DNA of 64,000 nucleotides from Gordonia paraffinivorans NBRC 108238 (GCF_000344155.1 NZ_BAOQ01000029.1:25719-89718); one strand, 5' to 3'; positions 1 to 11,200 are shown, numbered from the stretch's first letter. The notes: a model not told the origin generated them from the letters alone. Translations and numbers: made by a program.

Positions 1-929
1 TGACCGGACTGGTCGCGATGCTCGTCCTCGGGCTGACCGGATGCGGCGACGACGCGGGCGCGCCCCGCGCGCTGGTGATCGGCTCCGCCGACCAGCCGGC
101 GATGCGCGTGATGGCCGAGATCTACACGGGCGCACTGCGCAACGTCGGGTCGGTGGTCTCCGACGACCATCCCCTCGGCGACGATGCGACGCTTCTCGAG
201 GAGATGGACCGTGCCGAGATCGATCTCTTCCCGGCCTTCACCGGCGAACTGCTGTCGCTGCTCGCGCCGTCATCGACCGCGGTCGGTGCCGAGGAGGTGT
301 ACGTCGACCTGAACCGGTCGTTGCCGCAGGGGGTCTCCGTGGGCGACGAGACGCCGGTGTCGGATGCCCCGCAGCTCTTCGTCTCGACCACACTGGCCGG
401 GACCCTCGGTGTGTCCGGCCTCGACGATTGCGCTCTGCTGCCGCCCGGACTGCCCGTCATCGTCACCTCCGACCCGGAGCCGTCGACGCTGAAGGCGTTC
501 GCCGACGCCGGCTGCCGCCTGGGCCCGGTGGAGACGGTCCCGACCACCGGGCAGGTCCTGGTGCGCGCCTCGCAGGGCGACGCGATCGGGTTGCTGGCGC
601 CGCTCGACATCGCCGGTGAGGACGCCGAGGGCGCGTCGTCGGACGTGCAGGCGCTTCGCACCCCGGCGGGTGAGGGGGAGAACGCCGACGAGTCGCGCGC
701 CGGCGGGTCCGCCGAGAAGCCTCGCGACGCGGCGGTGTCCGGACCGCGAGCGGAGATGCTGGTGCCGGTGTTCCGGACGGCGGCGCTGAACCGGGACCAG
801 GTCAAGACGATGAACAAGGTGGCCGGCGAGATCACCACCGCCGACCTGGCCACGATGGCCGGTGAGGTCCAGACCGGCGGCGATCCGCGCGAGGTCGCGC
901 AGGAATGGCTGGCCGAGCACGGCCTCTAG
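1..929 (+). CDS. lpqZ: LpqZ-like lipoprotein, OpuAC-type substrate-binding domain (5' partial)
   Basis: Solute-binding lipoprotein of the glycine betaine/quaternary-amine ABC family, expected on the outer face of the membrane. The frame is already open at the first base and the first visible ATG (18) sits inside a hydrophobic stretch, so the true start and the charged N-terminus of the signal peptide lie before the window. A lipobox LTGC follows directly. The segment with MAEIYTGAL and EIDLFPAFTGELL resembles the ligand-binding core of ProX/OsmF proteins. Gene order with the next SDR and kgd matches M. tuberculosis lpqZ (Rv1244), Rv1245c and kgd, which is why I use the name. No permease or ATPase gene is adjacent in the window, so transport is not demonstrated. 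Residues about 200-245 are a low-complexity, Ala/Glu/Gly-rich insertion. Confidence 0.75.
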   Translation, partial: TGLVAMLVLGLTGCGDDAGAPRALVIGSADQPAMRVMAEIYTGALRNVGSVVSDDHPLGDDATLLEEMDRAEIDLFPAFTGELLSLLAPSSTAVGAEEVYVDLNRSLPQGVSVGDETPVSDAPQLFVSTTLAGTLGVSGLDDCALLPPGLPVIVTSDPEPSTLKAFADAGCRLGPVETVPTTGQVLVRASQGDAIGLLAPLDIAGEDAEGASSDVQALRTPAGEGENADESRAGGSAEKPRDAAVSGPRAEMLVPVFRTAALNRDQVKTMNKVAGEITTADLATMAGEVQTGGDPREVAQEWLAEHGL

Positions 930-949
930 ACGGAACGGACAGAGAGAAA

Positions 950-988
950 CACACGTCGGCGGGTCCCCGACCGACCCGCCGACGTGTG
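950..988. terminator. Bidirectional terminator hairpin between lpqZ and the SDR
   Basis: A perfect 16-bp inverted repeat (arms 950-965 and 973-988, 7-base loop) lies between two convergent genes. It has no clear U-tract, as is usual for high-GC actinobacteria, so intrinsic termination is inferred from position and stem strength. Confidence 0.7.
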
Positions 989-1005
989 AGCTCAGATCGC
1001 GCCCG

Positions 1006-1836
1006 TCACTTGGCCTTCGACAGCGCCCAGCTGGTCGCCTTCGCCGCCACCCACTGGTACTTGGAGGCGACGAGACGGACCGCGAGGTCGAGGACGACCG
1101 CATCGGCGCCGACCAGGACGCGCGCCTTGTTCTTCTTGACGCCGTTGATGATCACGTCGGCCGCATCCTCGCTCGACATGCGCGCGAGGTACTTGTCGAA
1201 GAAGGCGGCGGTGGCCTTCTGGTCGTGGTCGCCCGACACGGTGGCGTTGCGGGCGATCGCGGTCTTGATGCCGCCGGGATGCACGCAGGTCACCTTGACC
1301 GGGTGCTTGGCGATGATCATCTCCTGGCGCAGCGCCTCGGTGAAGCCGCGGACGGCGAACTTCGCCGAGTTGTATGCGGCCTGACCGGGTTCGGACAACA
1401 GGCCGAACAACGACGACGTGTTGACGATGTGGCCGTCGCCCGAGGCGATCAGATGGGGCAGGAACGCCTTGGTGCCGTTGACGACGCCCCAGTAGTCGAC
1501 GTCCATCACCCGCTCGATGTCCTTGAACTCCATCTTCTCGACCTCGCCGTGATGCGCGATGCCGGCGTTGTTGAAGACGACGTTGACCACGCCGAAGTGG
1601 TCCTTGACCGTGTCGGCGTAGGTCAGCACGGCCTCGCGCTCGGCGACGTTGAGCAGTTGGGAGTGCACCTCGGCGCCGGCCGCCTTCACCAGGCGCTCGG
1701 TCTCGGCGAGCCCGTCCGGGGTGACGTCGGAGATCGCCAGGCGCGCACCCTCTTTCGCCAGCTTGACTGCGATGTCGCGGCCCATGCCCGAGCCGGCGCC
1801 GGTGATGACCACGACCTTGCCGCGGAAGTCCTTCAT
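1006..1836 (-). CDS. Short-chain dehydrogenase/reductase (SDR)
   Basis: NAD(P)-dependent oxidoreductase of the classical SDR family, 276 residues, the same length I recall for its positional match Rv1245c. Visible motifs: cofactor loop TGAGSGMG (residues 12-19), NNAG after strand 4, the NTSS serine segment, and catalytic YNSAK (Tyr155, Lys159). The frame stays open far upstream, but the ATG at 1836 has GAGGAG eight bases before it and begins the usual MKDFRGKVVVITG fold, so it is the start. It follows the Baeyer-Villiger monooxygenase by 35 bp on the same strand and is probably co-transcribed; such pairs often interconvert alcohol and ketone and then oxygenate the ketone. The substrate is unknown. 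Confidence 0.9.
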   Translation of the reverse strand: MKDFRGKVVVITGAGSGMGRDIAVKLAKEGARLAISDVTPDGLAETERLVKAAGAEVHSQLLNVAEREAVLTYADTVKDHFGVVNVVFNNAGIAHHGEVEKMEFKDIERVMDVDYWGVVNGTKAFLPHLIASGDGHIVNTSSLFGLLSEPGQAAYNSAKFAVRGFTEALRQEMIIAKHPVKVTCVHPGGIKTAIARNATVSGDHDQKATAAFFDKYLARMSSEDAADVIINGVKKNKARVLVGADAVVLDLAVRLVASKYQWVAAKATSWALSKAK

Positions 1837-1871
1837 GAGTTTCTCCTCGATCGAGAGAGTCGGTGTGCCGG

Positions 1872-3422
1872 TCAGGCGGTGACGGTCGCGGGCTGATCGC
1901 TCGTCGTCGTGCCGTCGATGTCCGGGGCGGGCAGGCGGCGCGCTCCGCGGACCACATCGTAGGCAGCGATGTCGAAGTGGCGGGTCGCATTGCGGAAGGC
2001 GAAGGTGAATCCGGGCCACAGCGTGGTGATGTTGCCGTTGGCGTCCTTGTACCAGGAGGCGCAGCCACCGTTGACCCACACGCTGTTGCGCAGCTTGTGC
2101 TGGATGTCGGAGTTGAACTCCTGCTGGGCCGACAGCTTCACCTCGGTGCGGGTGATGCCCTGCGCCCGAACGGTCTTCAGGTAGTCGACGAGGTAGTTGA
2201 GCTGGGATTCGATCATGTAGACCATCGACGTGTGCCCCAGGCCCGTCGACGGCCCGACCATCAGCATCATGTTCGGGAAGCCGTGGACGAACGAGCCCTT
2301 GTAGCCCTGCATGCCGATCTCGCTCCACACGTCGGCGAGGCTGCGCCGGCCCGAGCCGACGATCTTCTCGAACACCGGGGAGTCGGTGACGTGGAAGCCG
2401 GTGGCGACGACGATGACGTCGACCTCACGGATGGTGCCGTCCTTGGCGACGACGCCGGTCGGCGTGATCCGCTCGATGCCGTCGGTGACCAGGTCGACGT
2501 TGGGCCGGGCGAGGGCCGGATACCAGTCGTTCGAGCGCAGGATGCGCTTGCAGCCGACCTGGAACGTGGGGGTCACCTTGCGACGCAGCTCGGCGTCGCG
2601 GCCGACGCCGCGCAGGATGTTGGCGCGGCACAGCAACTCGACCGGCTTGAGCGCGGCGGGGGAGTAGGTGAGGCCGAAGGCGGTCGCCTCGTTGGCCGCG
2701 TAGATGGTTCCGCGGACGGCGGACTGGTAGCCCGGGATGTTCTTGTAGGCCCAGTGCTCGAGCTTGGTGTACGGACGCTCGGTGCGGGGCACGATCCACG
2801 GGGCGGTGCGCTGGTAGACGTCGAGACGCGAGGTGATCTTGGCCAGCTCGGGCACGATCTGGATCGCCGACGCGCCGGTGCCGATCACCGCGACGCGCTT
2901 GCCGGAGTAGTCGAAGTCGTTGTCCCAGCGGGCCGAGTGGACGATCTTGCCCTCGAAGGAGTCGATGCCCTCGATGTCGGGGAGGTTCGGCTCGCAGAGG
3001 GGGCCGACGCCGCCGACGAGGATGTTGGCGCGGACCTGGCCCTTCACGCCGTCGCGCTCGGTGTCGATGATCCAGCGACCCTGCGCCTCGTTCCACTCCG
3101 CGTGGGTGACCTCGGTGCCGAACTGCGCCTTGGCAGGGATGCCGTGCTGCTCCGCGACGTCGTTGATGTAGGCGTGGATCTCGGGCTGGTGTGAGTACGA
3201 CCGCGACCAGGTCGGGTTCTTCGCGAACGAGTAGGAGTACAGCTGGGAGGGCACGTCGCAGGCCGCGCCGGGGTAGGTGTTGTCGCGCCACGTGCCGCCG
3301 AAGTCGTGACCGCGGTCGAGGAGGACGTAGTCGTCGAACCCGTTCTGCTTGAGGCGGATGGCGGCACCCAGCCCCGAGAAGCCGGCGCCGATGATGGCGA
3401 TCTCTACATCGTTCGTTGTCAT
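1872..3422 (-). CDS. Flavin-containing Baeyer-Villiger monooxygenase
   Basis: FAD- and NADPH-dependent monooxygenase that inserts oxygen into ketones or oxidises sulfides, 516 residues. FAD-binding GAGFSGLG lies near the N-terminus and the second dinucleotide fold is GTGASAIQ. Just before it is the family fingerprint FxGxxxHxxxWD, seen as FEGKIVHSARWD, which marks true Baeyer-Villiger enzymes. I chose the ATG at 3422 (MTTNDVEIA) over an upstream in-frame codon at 3458 because a TTGACA/TATGGT promoter ends seven bases before it, implying a leaderless mRNA. The gene heads an operon with the SDR and is divergent from a tetR gene, its likely repressor. It belongs to the same broad family as EthA, but nothing here shows prodrug activation. 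Confidence 0.88.
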   Translation of the reverse strand: MTTNDVEIAIIGAGFSGLGAAIRLKQNGFDDYVLLDRGHDFGGTWRDNTYPGAACDVPSQLYSYSFAKNPTWSRSYSHQPEIHAYINDVAEQHGIPAKAQFGTEVTHAEWNEAQGRWIIDTERDGVKGQVRANILVGGVGPLCEPNLPDIEGIDSFEGKIVHSARWDNDFDYSGKRVAVIGTGASAIQIVPELAKITSRLDVYQRTAPWIVPRTERPYTKLEHWAYKNIPGYQSAVRGTIYAANEATAFGLTYSPAALKPVELLCRANILRGVGRDAELRRKVTPTFQVGCKRILRSNDWYPALARPNVDLVTDGIERITPTGVVAKDGTIREVDVIVVATGFHVTDSPVFEKIVGSGRRSLADVWSEIGMQGYKGSFVHGFPNMMLMVGPSTGLGHTSMVYMIESQLNYLVDYLKTVRAQGITRTEVKLSAQQEFNSDIQHKLRNSVWVNGGCASWYKDANGNITTLWPGFTFAFRNATRHFDIAAYDVVRGARRLPAPDIDGTTTSDQPATVTA

Positions 3423-3428
3423 GGTGAC

Positions 3429-3491
3429 ACCATAGGGGTGATACTGAACACGTGTCAATAGCTATTGAACAAGACTCAATAGAGGTAATCT
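3429..3491. promoter_or_regulatory. Divergent leaderless promoters around a TetR-type palindrome
   Basis: On the minus strand TTGACA (complement of 3453-3458) and TATGGT (complement of 3429-3434) are 18 bp apart and point at the monooxygenase start seven bases on. On the plus strand TAATCT (3486-3491) ends seven bases before the tetR GTG. Between them is a perfect 14-bp palindrome TCAATAGCTATTGA (3455-3468) overlapping the minus-strand -35, with one extra half-site TCAATAG at 3476-3482. This is the expected layout for an autoregulated TetR operator. Operator function is inferred. Confidence 0.65.
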
Positions 3492-3497
3492 GGGCCG

Positions 3498-4151
3498 GTG
3501 ACCAGTAGAGGAACGTCCGAGGCCCCGGTGAGGGAGAACAAGAGTCCTTCCAAGCGCACCCGAATGAGCCCGGAGGCCAGGCGCGATCAGCTCCTCGAGT
3601 TCGGTCTGGAGATGGTCAAGGAGCGCCCTCTCGAAGAGATCACCATCGACGCCATCGCCGACGCGGCCGGGGTGTCGAGGGCGCTGTTGTTCCACTATTT
3701 CGCGTCCAAGCAGGACTACCACGTCGCCATCGCCCAGGCCCAGGCCGACCGGCTGCTGGCGTGCACCGAGCCAGACGACTCGCTCGGGGACCCCATCGCG
3801 ATCCTGACCGCCTCGATGGAGGCGTTCGTCGACTTCGTGAGCGAGAACCGGACCGCCTACACGGCGTTGATCCGGGGTGCGTCGAGTTCCGACCCCGCGA
3901 TGCGCGACGTCTTCGACCGCACCCGCGAGGTGATGGTGCAGCGGGTCCTCGACCACGCCCCGGGCTTCGGCGTCGAGGTCAGTCCCGCGGTCGTGTTGAG
4001 CGTGCACGGGTGGATCGCGTTCGTGGAGGAGACGGCGATCCGCTGGCTGACCGAGCCGACCGTGAGCCGCGAGGAACTGCTCGCCCTGATCACCGGAGCA
4101 CTGCCGGCTCTCGCGACTGCCGCGGTCGGCGCCTCGGCCTCTGCGGTGTAG
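3498..4151 (+). CDS. TetR-family transcriptional regulator
   Basis: One-component repressor of 217 residues. The N-terminal helix-turn-helix is clear: ITIDAIADAAGVSRALLFHYF at about residues 49-69 is typical of TetR DNA-binding domains. The C-terminal part is helical and variable, with no ligand hint. A basic tail of about 25 residues precedes the helix-turn-helix. The GTG start at 3498 is supported by a -10 element ending seven bases earlier (leaderless). Being divergent from the monooxygenase-SDR unit with a shared palindrome, it most likely represses both that operon and itself. Confidence 0.88.
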   Translation: MTSRGTSEAPVRENKSPSKRTRMSPEARRDQLLEFGLEMVKERPLEEITIDAIADAAGVSRALLFHYFASKQDYHVAIAQAQADRLLACTEPDDSLGDPIAILTASMEAFVDFVSENRTAYTALIRGASSSDPAMRDVFDRTREVMVQRVLDHAPGFGVEVSPAVVLSVHGWIAFVEETAIRWLTEPTVSREELLALITGALPALATAAVGASASAV

Positions 4152-4189
4152 GCGCGGAGCCCCACCCGGCGCCGGGTGCACGACGAAGA

Positions 4190-4226
4190 AGAGAGGCCCT
4201 GCCGGATGATCCGGCAGGGCCTCTCT
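4190..4226. terminator. Strong hairpin between tetR and kgd
   Basis: An 18-base arm (4190-4207) is perfectly repeated in inverse at 4209-4226, leaving a minimal loop around ATGAT. It lies between the convergent tetR and kgd ends and probably terminates both. Confidence 0.75.
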
Positions 4227-4241
4227 CATGTCTCGCGGAGA

Positions 4242-7200
4242 CTACTCGGCGAATGCCTCGTCGAGGATCTCCTGCTGCTCGACCGCGTGCACCTTGCTCG
4301 AGCCCGACGACGGAGCCGACATCGCGCGGCGCGACACACGGCGCAGACCGCCGAGGATGTCCGGCAGGACCTCCGGCAGCCACAGGCCGAGGAACGGCCA
4401 CGGACCCTGGTTCGCCGGCTCCTCCTGGACCCAGCGGAACTCCGAGGCGTTGCCGTACTGCTCCAGCGTCTTGCGCAGGCGGCGGTGCGGGACCGGGTAG
4501 AGCTGCTCGATGCGGACGATCGCGATGTCCTCGCGGCCGTCCTTGTCGCGGCGGGCGGCGAGCTCGTAGAAGAGCTTGCCGCTGACCAGCAGCACACGCT
4601 TGACCTTGCTGCGGTCGGCGCCTTCCTTGGCGAAGCGCGGGTCGTCGATCACCGAGCGGAACTTGTCCTCGGTGAACTCCTCGACCGCGCTGACCGCAGC
4701 CTTGTTGCGCAGCATCGACTTCGGGGTGAAGACGATGAGCGGGCGGCGGATGCCGTCGAGGACGTGGCGGCGCAACAAGTGGAAGTAGTTGGCCGGCGTC
4801 GACGGCAGGGCGACGGTCATCGAACCCTCGGCGCACAGCTGCAGGAAGCGCTCGATACGGCCCGAGGTGTGGTCGGGACCCTGGCCCTCGTGGCCGTGCG
4901 GCAGCAGCAGCACGACGTCGGACAGCTGGCCCCACTTGGCCTCACCGGACGAGATGAACTCGTCGATGATCGACTGCGCGCCGTTGACGAAGTCGCCGAA
5001 CTGCGCCTCCCACAGCACGAGCGCATCCGGGTTGCCCACGGAGTAGCCGTACTCGAAGCCCACGACCGCGAACTCCGACAGCGGGGAGTCGTAGACCATG
5101 AAGCGGCCGAGGTCGTCGCTGCCGTCGAGGGGCTTCAGGTGGTTGAGCGGGGTGTACTCGGACCCGTTCTGCCGGTCGATGAGCACCGAGTGACGCTGGG
5201 TGAACGTGCCGCGTCGCGAGTCCTGTCCGGACAGGCGGACGGTGCGTCCCTCGAGGACCAGCGAGCCGAAGGCGAGGAGCTCGGCGAAGGCCCAGTCGAT
5301 GTTGCCGTTGCGGGCCGCCTCGGCGCGACGCTCGAGGACCGGCTTGACACGCGGGTGCGGCGTGAAGCCCTCGGGCACGTCGACGAAGGCGTTGCCGATG
5401 GTCTCCAGGACGTCCTTGCCGACCGCGGTGACGAGCTTGGTCGGGAGGGTCTGGTCGGCCTCGACCGACGGCGAGGGCTCGGGACGGTACTTCTCGAGTT
5501 CCTTGACCTCGTTGAAGACCCGCTCCAGCTGGCCCTGGTAGTCGCGCAGGGCGTCCTCGGCCTCCTTGGTCGAGATGTCACCGCGACCGATCAGGGCCTC
5601 GGTGTAGCTCTTGCGGACACCGCGCTTGGTGTCGATGACCTCGTACATCGCCGGCTGCGTCATCGACGGGTCGTCGCCCTCGTTGTGGCCGCGGCGGCGG
5701 AAGCACACGAGGTCGATGACGACGTCCTTGTGGAACTTCTGGCGGTAGTCGACGGCGAGCTTGGCGACCCAGACGCACGCCTCGGGATCGTCGCCGTTGA
5801 CGTGGAAGATCGGCGCGCCGATCATCTTCGCGACGTCGGTGCAGTACTCGGTCGAGCGGGAGTGCTCGGGCGCGGTGGTGAAGCCGACCTGGTTGTTGAC
5901 CACGATGTGCACGGTGCCGCCGGTGCGGTAGCCGGGCAGCATCGCCATGTTCAGGGTCTCGGCGACCACGCCCTGACCGGCGAACGCGGCGTCGCCGTGC
6001 AGCATCAGCGGCAGCACGGGGAAGCCCTCGTCGTCGTCGCCGAGCAGGTCCTGCTTGGCGCGGACGAGACCCTCGAGAACCGGGTCGACCGCCTCGAGGT
6101 GGCTCGGGTTGGCGGTCAACGAGACGTTGATCTCGTTGTCGCCGAACATCTGGTAGTACTTGCCCTCGGCACCGAGGTGGTACTTCACGTCACCGGAGCC
6201 GTGCGCCTGCGACGGGTTCAGGTTGCCCTCGAACTCGGTGAAGATCTTCGAGTACGGCTTGCCGACGATGTTGGCGAGCACGTTCAGGCGACCGCGGTGC
6301 GGCATGCCGATGACGACCTCGTTGAGGCCGTGCTCGGCGCTCTGGTCGATGACCGCGTCCATCATCGGGATCACCGACTCGGCGCCCTCGAGCGAGAAGC
6401 GCTTCTGGCCGACGTACTTGGTCTGCAGGAACGTCTCGAAGGCCTCGGCGGCGTTGAGCTTGCTCAGGATGTACTTCTGCTCGGCCACCGGCGGCTTGAC
6501 GTGCTTGACCTCGACGCGCTCCTGGAGCCACTTCTGCTGCTCCGGTTCGAGGATGTGGGTGTACTCGACGCCGATGTGGCGGCAGTACGCGTCGCGCAGG
6601 ATCGCGAGCACGTCGCGCAGCTTCATCTTCTCCTGGCCGTGGAAGCCGCCGACCTTGAAGGTGCGATCGAGATCCCAGAGGGTCAGGCCGTAGGTCGCGA
6701 TGTCCAGGTCCGGATGCGCGCTGCGGGCGTCGCTGTTCATCATCAGCGGATCGATGTCGGCCATGAGATGGCCGCGGCTACGGTAGGCCGCGATCAGCTC
6801 GAGCACGCGGGTGCTCTTGTCGACGAGTCCGGCGGGGATGTCCCGGCGCCAGCGGACCGGCTCGTACGGGACGTGGAACGCCGTGAAGATCTCGTCGTAG
6901 AAGGCGTCGTCGATCAGCAGCTCGTGGATGGTGCGCAGGAAGTCGCCCGACTCCGCGCCCTGGATGATCCGGTGATCGTAGGTCGAGGTCAGGGTCATCA
7001 GCTTGCCGACGCCGAGCTCGGCGATCTGCTCCTCGCTGGCGCCCTGGAACTCGGCCGGGTACTCCATCGCGCCGGCGCCGATGATGGCGCCCTGGCCCTT
7101 CATCAGGCGCGGCACGGAGTGCACGGTGCCGATGGTGCCGGGGTTGGTCAGCGAGATGGTGACGCCGGTGAAGTCGTCGGCGGTCAGCTTGCCGTCACGC

Positions 7201-8051
7201 GCCCGCCGGACGATGTCCTGGTAGGCGTTGTAGAACTCGGCGAAGCCCATCTGCTCGCACTTCTTGATCGCCGCGACGACGAGAGTGCGGTTGCCGTCCT
7301 TGCCGACCAGGTCGATGGCCAGACCGAGGTTGGTGTGGGCGGGGGTGACGACGTGGGGCTTGCCGTCGATCTCGGCGTAGTGCCGGTTCATGTTGGGGAA
7401 GGCCTTGATGGCCTGGACGATCGCGTAACCCAGGATGTGGGTGAAGCTGACCTTCCCGCCCCGGGTGCGGGCGAGGTGGTTGTTGAGGACGATGCGGTTG
7501 TCGATCATCGCCTTCGCAGGCACCGCGCGAACACTGGTCGCCGTGGGGATCTCCAGCGAGATCGCCATGTTCTTGGCGATGGTGGCGGCCGGGCCGCGGA
7601 GGGCCTTGTTGGTCTCCGCGGGCTCCTGGGCGTCCTTGGCCGCGGCCTTCGCATCGGCCTTGGGCGCGGGCTTCGAGGCGGATCGGGCCGAGCCGTCGCG
7701 ACTGGCGATGCTGTGGCCGGACGCGGCCTTCGTCGCGGTCGACTCCTTGGCCGGAGCGGGCTTGCGGGGCGAGGCGGTCCGCGTCGGGGTCTGGTCGAGA
7801 GTGACCTGCTTGCTCTGGGGTGCCTGGGCGGGGCGGGCCGCCTTCGGGGCGGGGGTCCCGTTCGCGGAGGCGGGGGCGGCCTTCGCGCTGGGTGCCTTGC
7901 CGTTGGAGGCGGAGTCGCCGCCGGGTTGATAGTTCTCGAGGAGCTCGTGCCAACTGGGGTCCACCGAGCTCGGGTCTTCCTTGAATTGCTGGTACATTTC
8001 CTCGACCAGCCAGGTGTTCTGTCCGAAGTCAGAAGTCGAACTGCTGCTCAC
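4242..8051 (-). CDS. kgd: Multifunctional 2-oxoglutarate metabolism enzyme Kgd
   Basis: Large thiamine-diphosphate enzyme of the TCA cycle (about 1269 residues; about 1231 in M. tuberculosis). It acts as 2-oxoglutarate decarboxylase, as E1 of 2-oxoglutarate dehydrogenase, and as 2-hydroxy-3-oxoadipate synthase. Order: short N-terminal segment [15 protein letters not shown], a long Ala/Pro/Lys-rich linker, an E2-like acyltransferase domain with the catalytic DHR motif (His about 360), then the E1 part with ThDP site GDAAFAGQG and the conserved end [20 protein letters not shown]. There is no lipoyl domain, as in other Kgd. The GTG at 8051 fits the conserved N-terminus; a TTG at 8069 is also possible. 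TAGTCT (complement of 8116-8121) is a possible -10. The family is controlled by the FHA protein GarA, not present here. Confidence 0.96.
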   Translation of the reverse strand: MSSSSTSDFGQNTWLVEEMYQQFKEDPSSVDPSWHELLENYQPGGDSASNGKAPSAKAAPASANGTPAPKAARPAQAPQSKQVTLDQTPTRTASPRKPAPAKESTATKAASGHSIASRDGSARSASKPAPKADAKAAAKDAQEPAETNKALRGPAATIAKNMAISLEIPTATSVRAVPAKAMIDNRIVLNNHLARTRGGKVSFTHILGYAIVQAIKAFPNMNRHYAEIDGKPHVVTPAHTNLGLAIDLVGKDGNRTLVVAAIKKCEQMGFAEFYNAYQDIVRRARDGKLTADDFTGVTISLTNPGTIGTVHSVPRLMKGQGAIIGAGAMEYPAEFQGASEEQIAELGVGKLMTLTSTYDHRIIQGAESGDFLRTIHELLIDDAFYDEIFTAFHVPYEPVRWRRDIPAGLVDKSTRVLELIAAYRSRGHLMADIDPLMMNSDARSAHPDLDIATYGLTLWDLDRTFKVGGFHGQEKMKLRDVLAILRDAYCRHIGVEYTHILEPEQQKWLQERVEVKHVKPPVAEQKYILSKLNAAEAFETFLQTKYVGQKRFSLEGAESVIPMMDAVIDQSAEHGLNEVVIGMPHRGRLNVLANIVGKPYSKIFTEFEGNLNPSQAHGSGDVKYHLGAEGKYYQMFGDNEINVSLTANPSHLEAVDPVLEGLVRAKQDLLGDDDEGFPVLPLMLHGDAAFAGQGVVAETLNMAMLPGYRTGGTVHIVVNNQVGFTTAPEHSRSTEYCTDVAKMIGAPIFHVNGDDPEACVWVAKLAVDYRQKFHKDVVIDLVCFRRRGHNEGDDPSMTQPAMYEVIDTKRGVRKSYTEALIGRGDISTKEAEDALRDYQGQLERVFNEVKELEKYRPEPSPSVEADQTLPTKLVTAVGKDVLETIGNAFVDVPEGFTPHPRVKPVLERRAEAARNGNIDWAFAELLAFGSLVLEGRTVRLSGQDSRRGTFTQRHSVLIDRQNGSEYTPLNHLKPLDGSDDLGRFMVYDSPLSEFAVVGFEYGYSVGNPDALVLWEAQFGDFVNGAQSIIDEFISSGEAKWGQLSDVVLLLPHGHEGQGPDHTSGRIERFLQLCAEGSMTVALPSTPANYFHLLRRHVLDGIRRPLIVFTPKSMLRNKAAVSAVEEFTEDKFRSVIDDPRFAKEGADRSKVKRVLLVSGKLFYELAARRDKDGREDIAIVRIEQLYPVPHRRLRKTLEQYGNASEFRWVQEEPANQGPWPFLGLWLPEVLPDILGGLRRVSRRAMSAPSSGSSKVHAVEQQEILDEAFAE

Positions 8052-8264
8052 AGCGGTATCTCGCCTCAATTCCCTGAAGGTGCCGGGTTCTTCGCCACGC
8101 TGTCGTCTCTTGTGGAGACTATCGGTGAACCAACTGCCGATGCTACGCGTCGTCTACTGCGTCACACCCACCGACCTGCTACTACGGAGTCAGTTCGTGA
8201 TCTGGGTGATTCGGCGCAGAGGGTTCGGTACGTGGAGGGGCGACGCGCGCCGTTGCGCGTCCTG

Positions 8265-11200
8265 TCAAATGCCCGCGTGCGGGTCGGTGTCCACCAGTTG
8301 TCTCGTGCTGTTGTCCGGACCGTGATCCGGGGTGGTGGACGCCTCCGCACCGGGCTGCGGTACCGGGTTCGGGAGTTCGACGTCGGGGGCTTCGTCGGGG
8401 TTGACGCCGGCTTCCCAGAATCCGCGGTACAACGTGTCCAACGCGAGCAACTGCTCATGTGTTCCGCGTTCGACGATTCGGCCTCGATCGACCACGGCGA
8501 TGGTATCCGCGCGCGCCGCCGTGGCCAGACGGTGGGCCACGATCACCGACGTCCGCCGCCGGGTCATCGCGCGGCCAGCCGCCAGCACCTTCGCCTCGGT
8601 CGCCTGGTCGAGGGTCGCGGTCGCCTCGTCGAGCAGCAGGATGTCGGGGTCGACGAGTTCGGCCCGCGCGAGGGCGATCAGTTGCCGCTGTCCGGAGCTG
8701 AGGCCGCGGCCGCGTTCGCCGACGGGGTGGTTCATCGCGCCGGGGAGCGCGGCGATCATCGGCAGCGCGCCGACCGCGGCGGCGGCCCGGGCGATGGTCG
8801 CGCGGTCCGCGTCGGGGCGTCCGTAGGCGATGTTGTCGGCCACCGTCCCGGTGAACAGGTGCGGTTCCTGCGGCACCAGTCCCAGCCGGCGGCGGTAGTC
8901 GGAGAGCACGATGCCGCCGATGTCGGTGCCGTCGACGAGAATCCGCCCCGACGTCGGATCGTAGAAGCGGGCCAGCAGCTTCACGATCGTCGACTTGCCG
9001 GCGCCGGTGCGTCCGACCAGCGCGAGCGACGTGCCCGCCGGGATGTGTAGATCGACGTCACTCAGGGCATCGGCCCGGGTGCCCTCGTAACGGAATCCGA
9101 CACCCTCGAAGTCGACCTTCCCGGCGAAACCGCCGGCGGGTGCGGGAACATCGTCCGGATCGGTCCGCAACGAACTGCGGGTCCGGAGCAGGTCGCCGAT
9201 CCGGCGCAGGCCGACAGACGCCTGCTGGTAACCGTCGAAGACCTGCGACAGCTGCTGGACCGGGCCGAAGAGCATCGTCAGGTAGAGGACGAAGGCGACC
9301 AGCGTCCCGGCCGAGAGCGAGCCGCCGGCCACCAGGCCGGCGCCGACGCCGAGCGCGACGGCGGTGGCGAGATCCGACATCAGCGTGATCAGCGGGAAGT
9401 AGGTGGCGATCGCGCGCTGGGAGACCATGCGGGCGGCCACCCACTCCGCCGACCGCTGCGCGAAGCGTCGTTGCGCCGCGTCGGTGCGGAGGTAGGACTG
9501 GGTGGTCTTGATGCCGGCGATGTTCTCCTGGAAGTCGGCGTTGACCGAGCTGATCAGTTCGCGGGCGCGCGTGTACGCGCGGCTCGCCACCCGGCGGAAC
9601 ACGACCGTCGCAGCGATGAGGAACGGGAAGACCGGCAGTACCAGCAGGCCGAGGGACGGGCCGGTGATCAGCAGTGCCGCCATCACCCCGACGAGCGTGA
9701 GGACCGCGACCACCGCCGAGGTCAGGCCGGTCTGCAGAAATGACGACAGCGCGTCGATGTCGGTCGTCATGCGCGTCATGATGCGACCGGACAACTCGCG
9801 CTCGTAGTAGTCGAGGCCGAGCCGCTGGATGTGGGCGTAGCTGCGGATGCGCAGTCCGAACAGGACCCGTTCGCCCGCCCGCGTGGACGTCATGGTGAGT
9901 GCGGCGGCGGCAATCCAGCCGACGCCGACGAGGGCGAGACCGCCGAGTGCCGCCCACCAGAGCGTGAACGCGTCCTCGTGGCCGGCGGCGTCGATGACCG
10001 AGCGGGCGATGCTCGGGAAGGCCAGGCCCGCGAGGGTGTCGACGCCCACGGCCACGAGCGCCGCGGCGAGCAGCCAGGAGACCGGACGCAGGAGGCCGCG
10101 GAGTGTGAACACGGGGTTCTCGCGCCGGACCTCGGCCACGTCGACCCGGGGTTGCTCGTCGGCGGGCGGCAACAGGTCGAGTTGTTGTCGGAGCTCGGGG
10201 GTCTCGGGCATGGAGCCCAGCGCGCTGCCCATGCCCCCGCCCCGTGCCCCGGGGCGGGGCGTGGCGGGGGAGCCGGCCGGACCGGCCGCGTCCGAAGTCG
10301 CGAGATGCGTTGTGGGCCAGAGTTTCTCGATGTCCTCCGGAGTGGGCTCCGGCGGTGTCGGGATCTCGTCGTCGGCGTTTGGGTCGACGGTGACCGACGA
10401 CATCAGCTCGCGGAAGCGAGGGGACGTCGCCTCGAGTTCGGCGACGGTGCCCACCGCCGCGATCCTGCCCTCGTCGAGCACCGCGACGCGGTCGGCGAGG
10501 ACCAGCGTCGAGCGGCGGTGGGCGAGCACGAGCATCGTGCGCCTCTCCTCGCGCAGACGGCCGAGGATGCGGGACTCGGTCGATGCGTCGACGGCCGACG
10601 TCGCGTCGTCGAGGACGAGGATGCGCGGATCGGCGAAGAGTGCGCGCGCGAGCGCGATGCGCTGGCGCTGCCCGCCCGAAAGGGTGAGGCCACGTTCCCC
10701 GACCACGGTGTCGTACCCCTGTGGGAGTGCCTCGACGAACTCGGCGGCGTCTGCGGCCGCGGCCGCCGCGGCCACCCGCTCGTCGAGGGCCGCCCGTTCG
10801 GCGGGGGAGAGATCGGAGGTGTCCACTCCGGCGCCCATCGCGATGTTCGCGGTGATGGTGTCGGAGAAGAGGAAGGGCTCGTCGAAGACGACGGCGAGTG
10901 CACTGTGCAGCGCGCGCGGGGAGAGATCCTCGATCGGGTACTCGGCGTCGGGGCCGACGATCGCGATCGTGCCGCGGTCGGGCCGCTCGAACCTGCTGAC
11001 GAGGTCGGCGATGGTCGATTTGCCCGACCCGGGCGGGCCGACGATCGCCACGCACTCGCCCGGCTCGATCCGCAGGTCGATCCCGCGCAGGACGGCGGGG
11101 GGATCGTCGGCGTCGTGGGTGTGATGGGCGAACGACACGTCGGCCAGTTCCACCCCGAGCGGGCCGTCGGGCAGGGTCCCGGTGGCCTCCTCTCCGGGAT

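Noticed and set aside
4176..9050. A 1624-codon open frame on the plus strand antisense to kgd and the ABC exporter
   Set aside because: It spans two well-supported opposite-strand genes, has an Arg/Leu/Val/Asp/Gly-biased composition typical of GC-rich shadow frames, and shows no domain.
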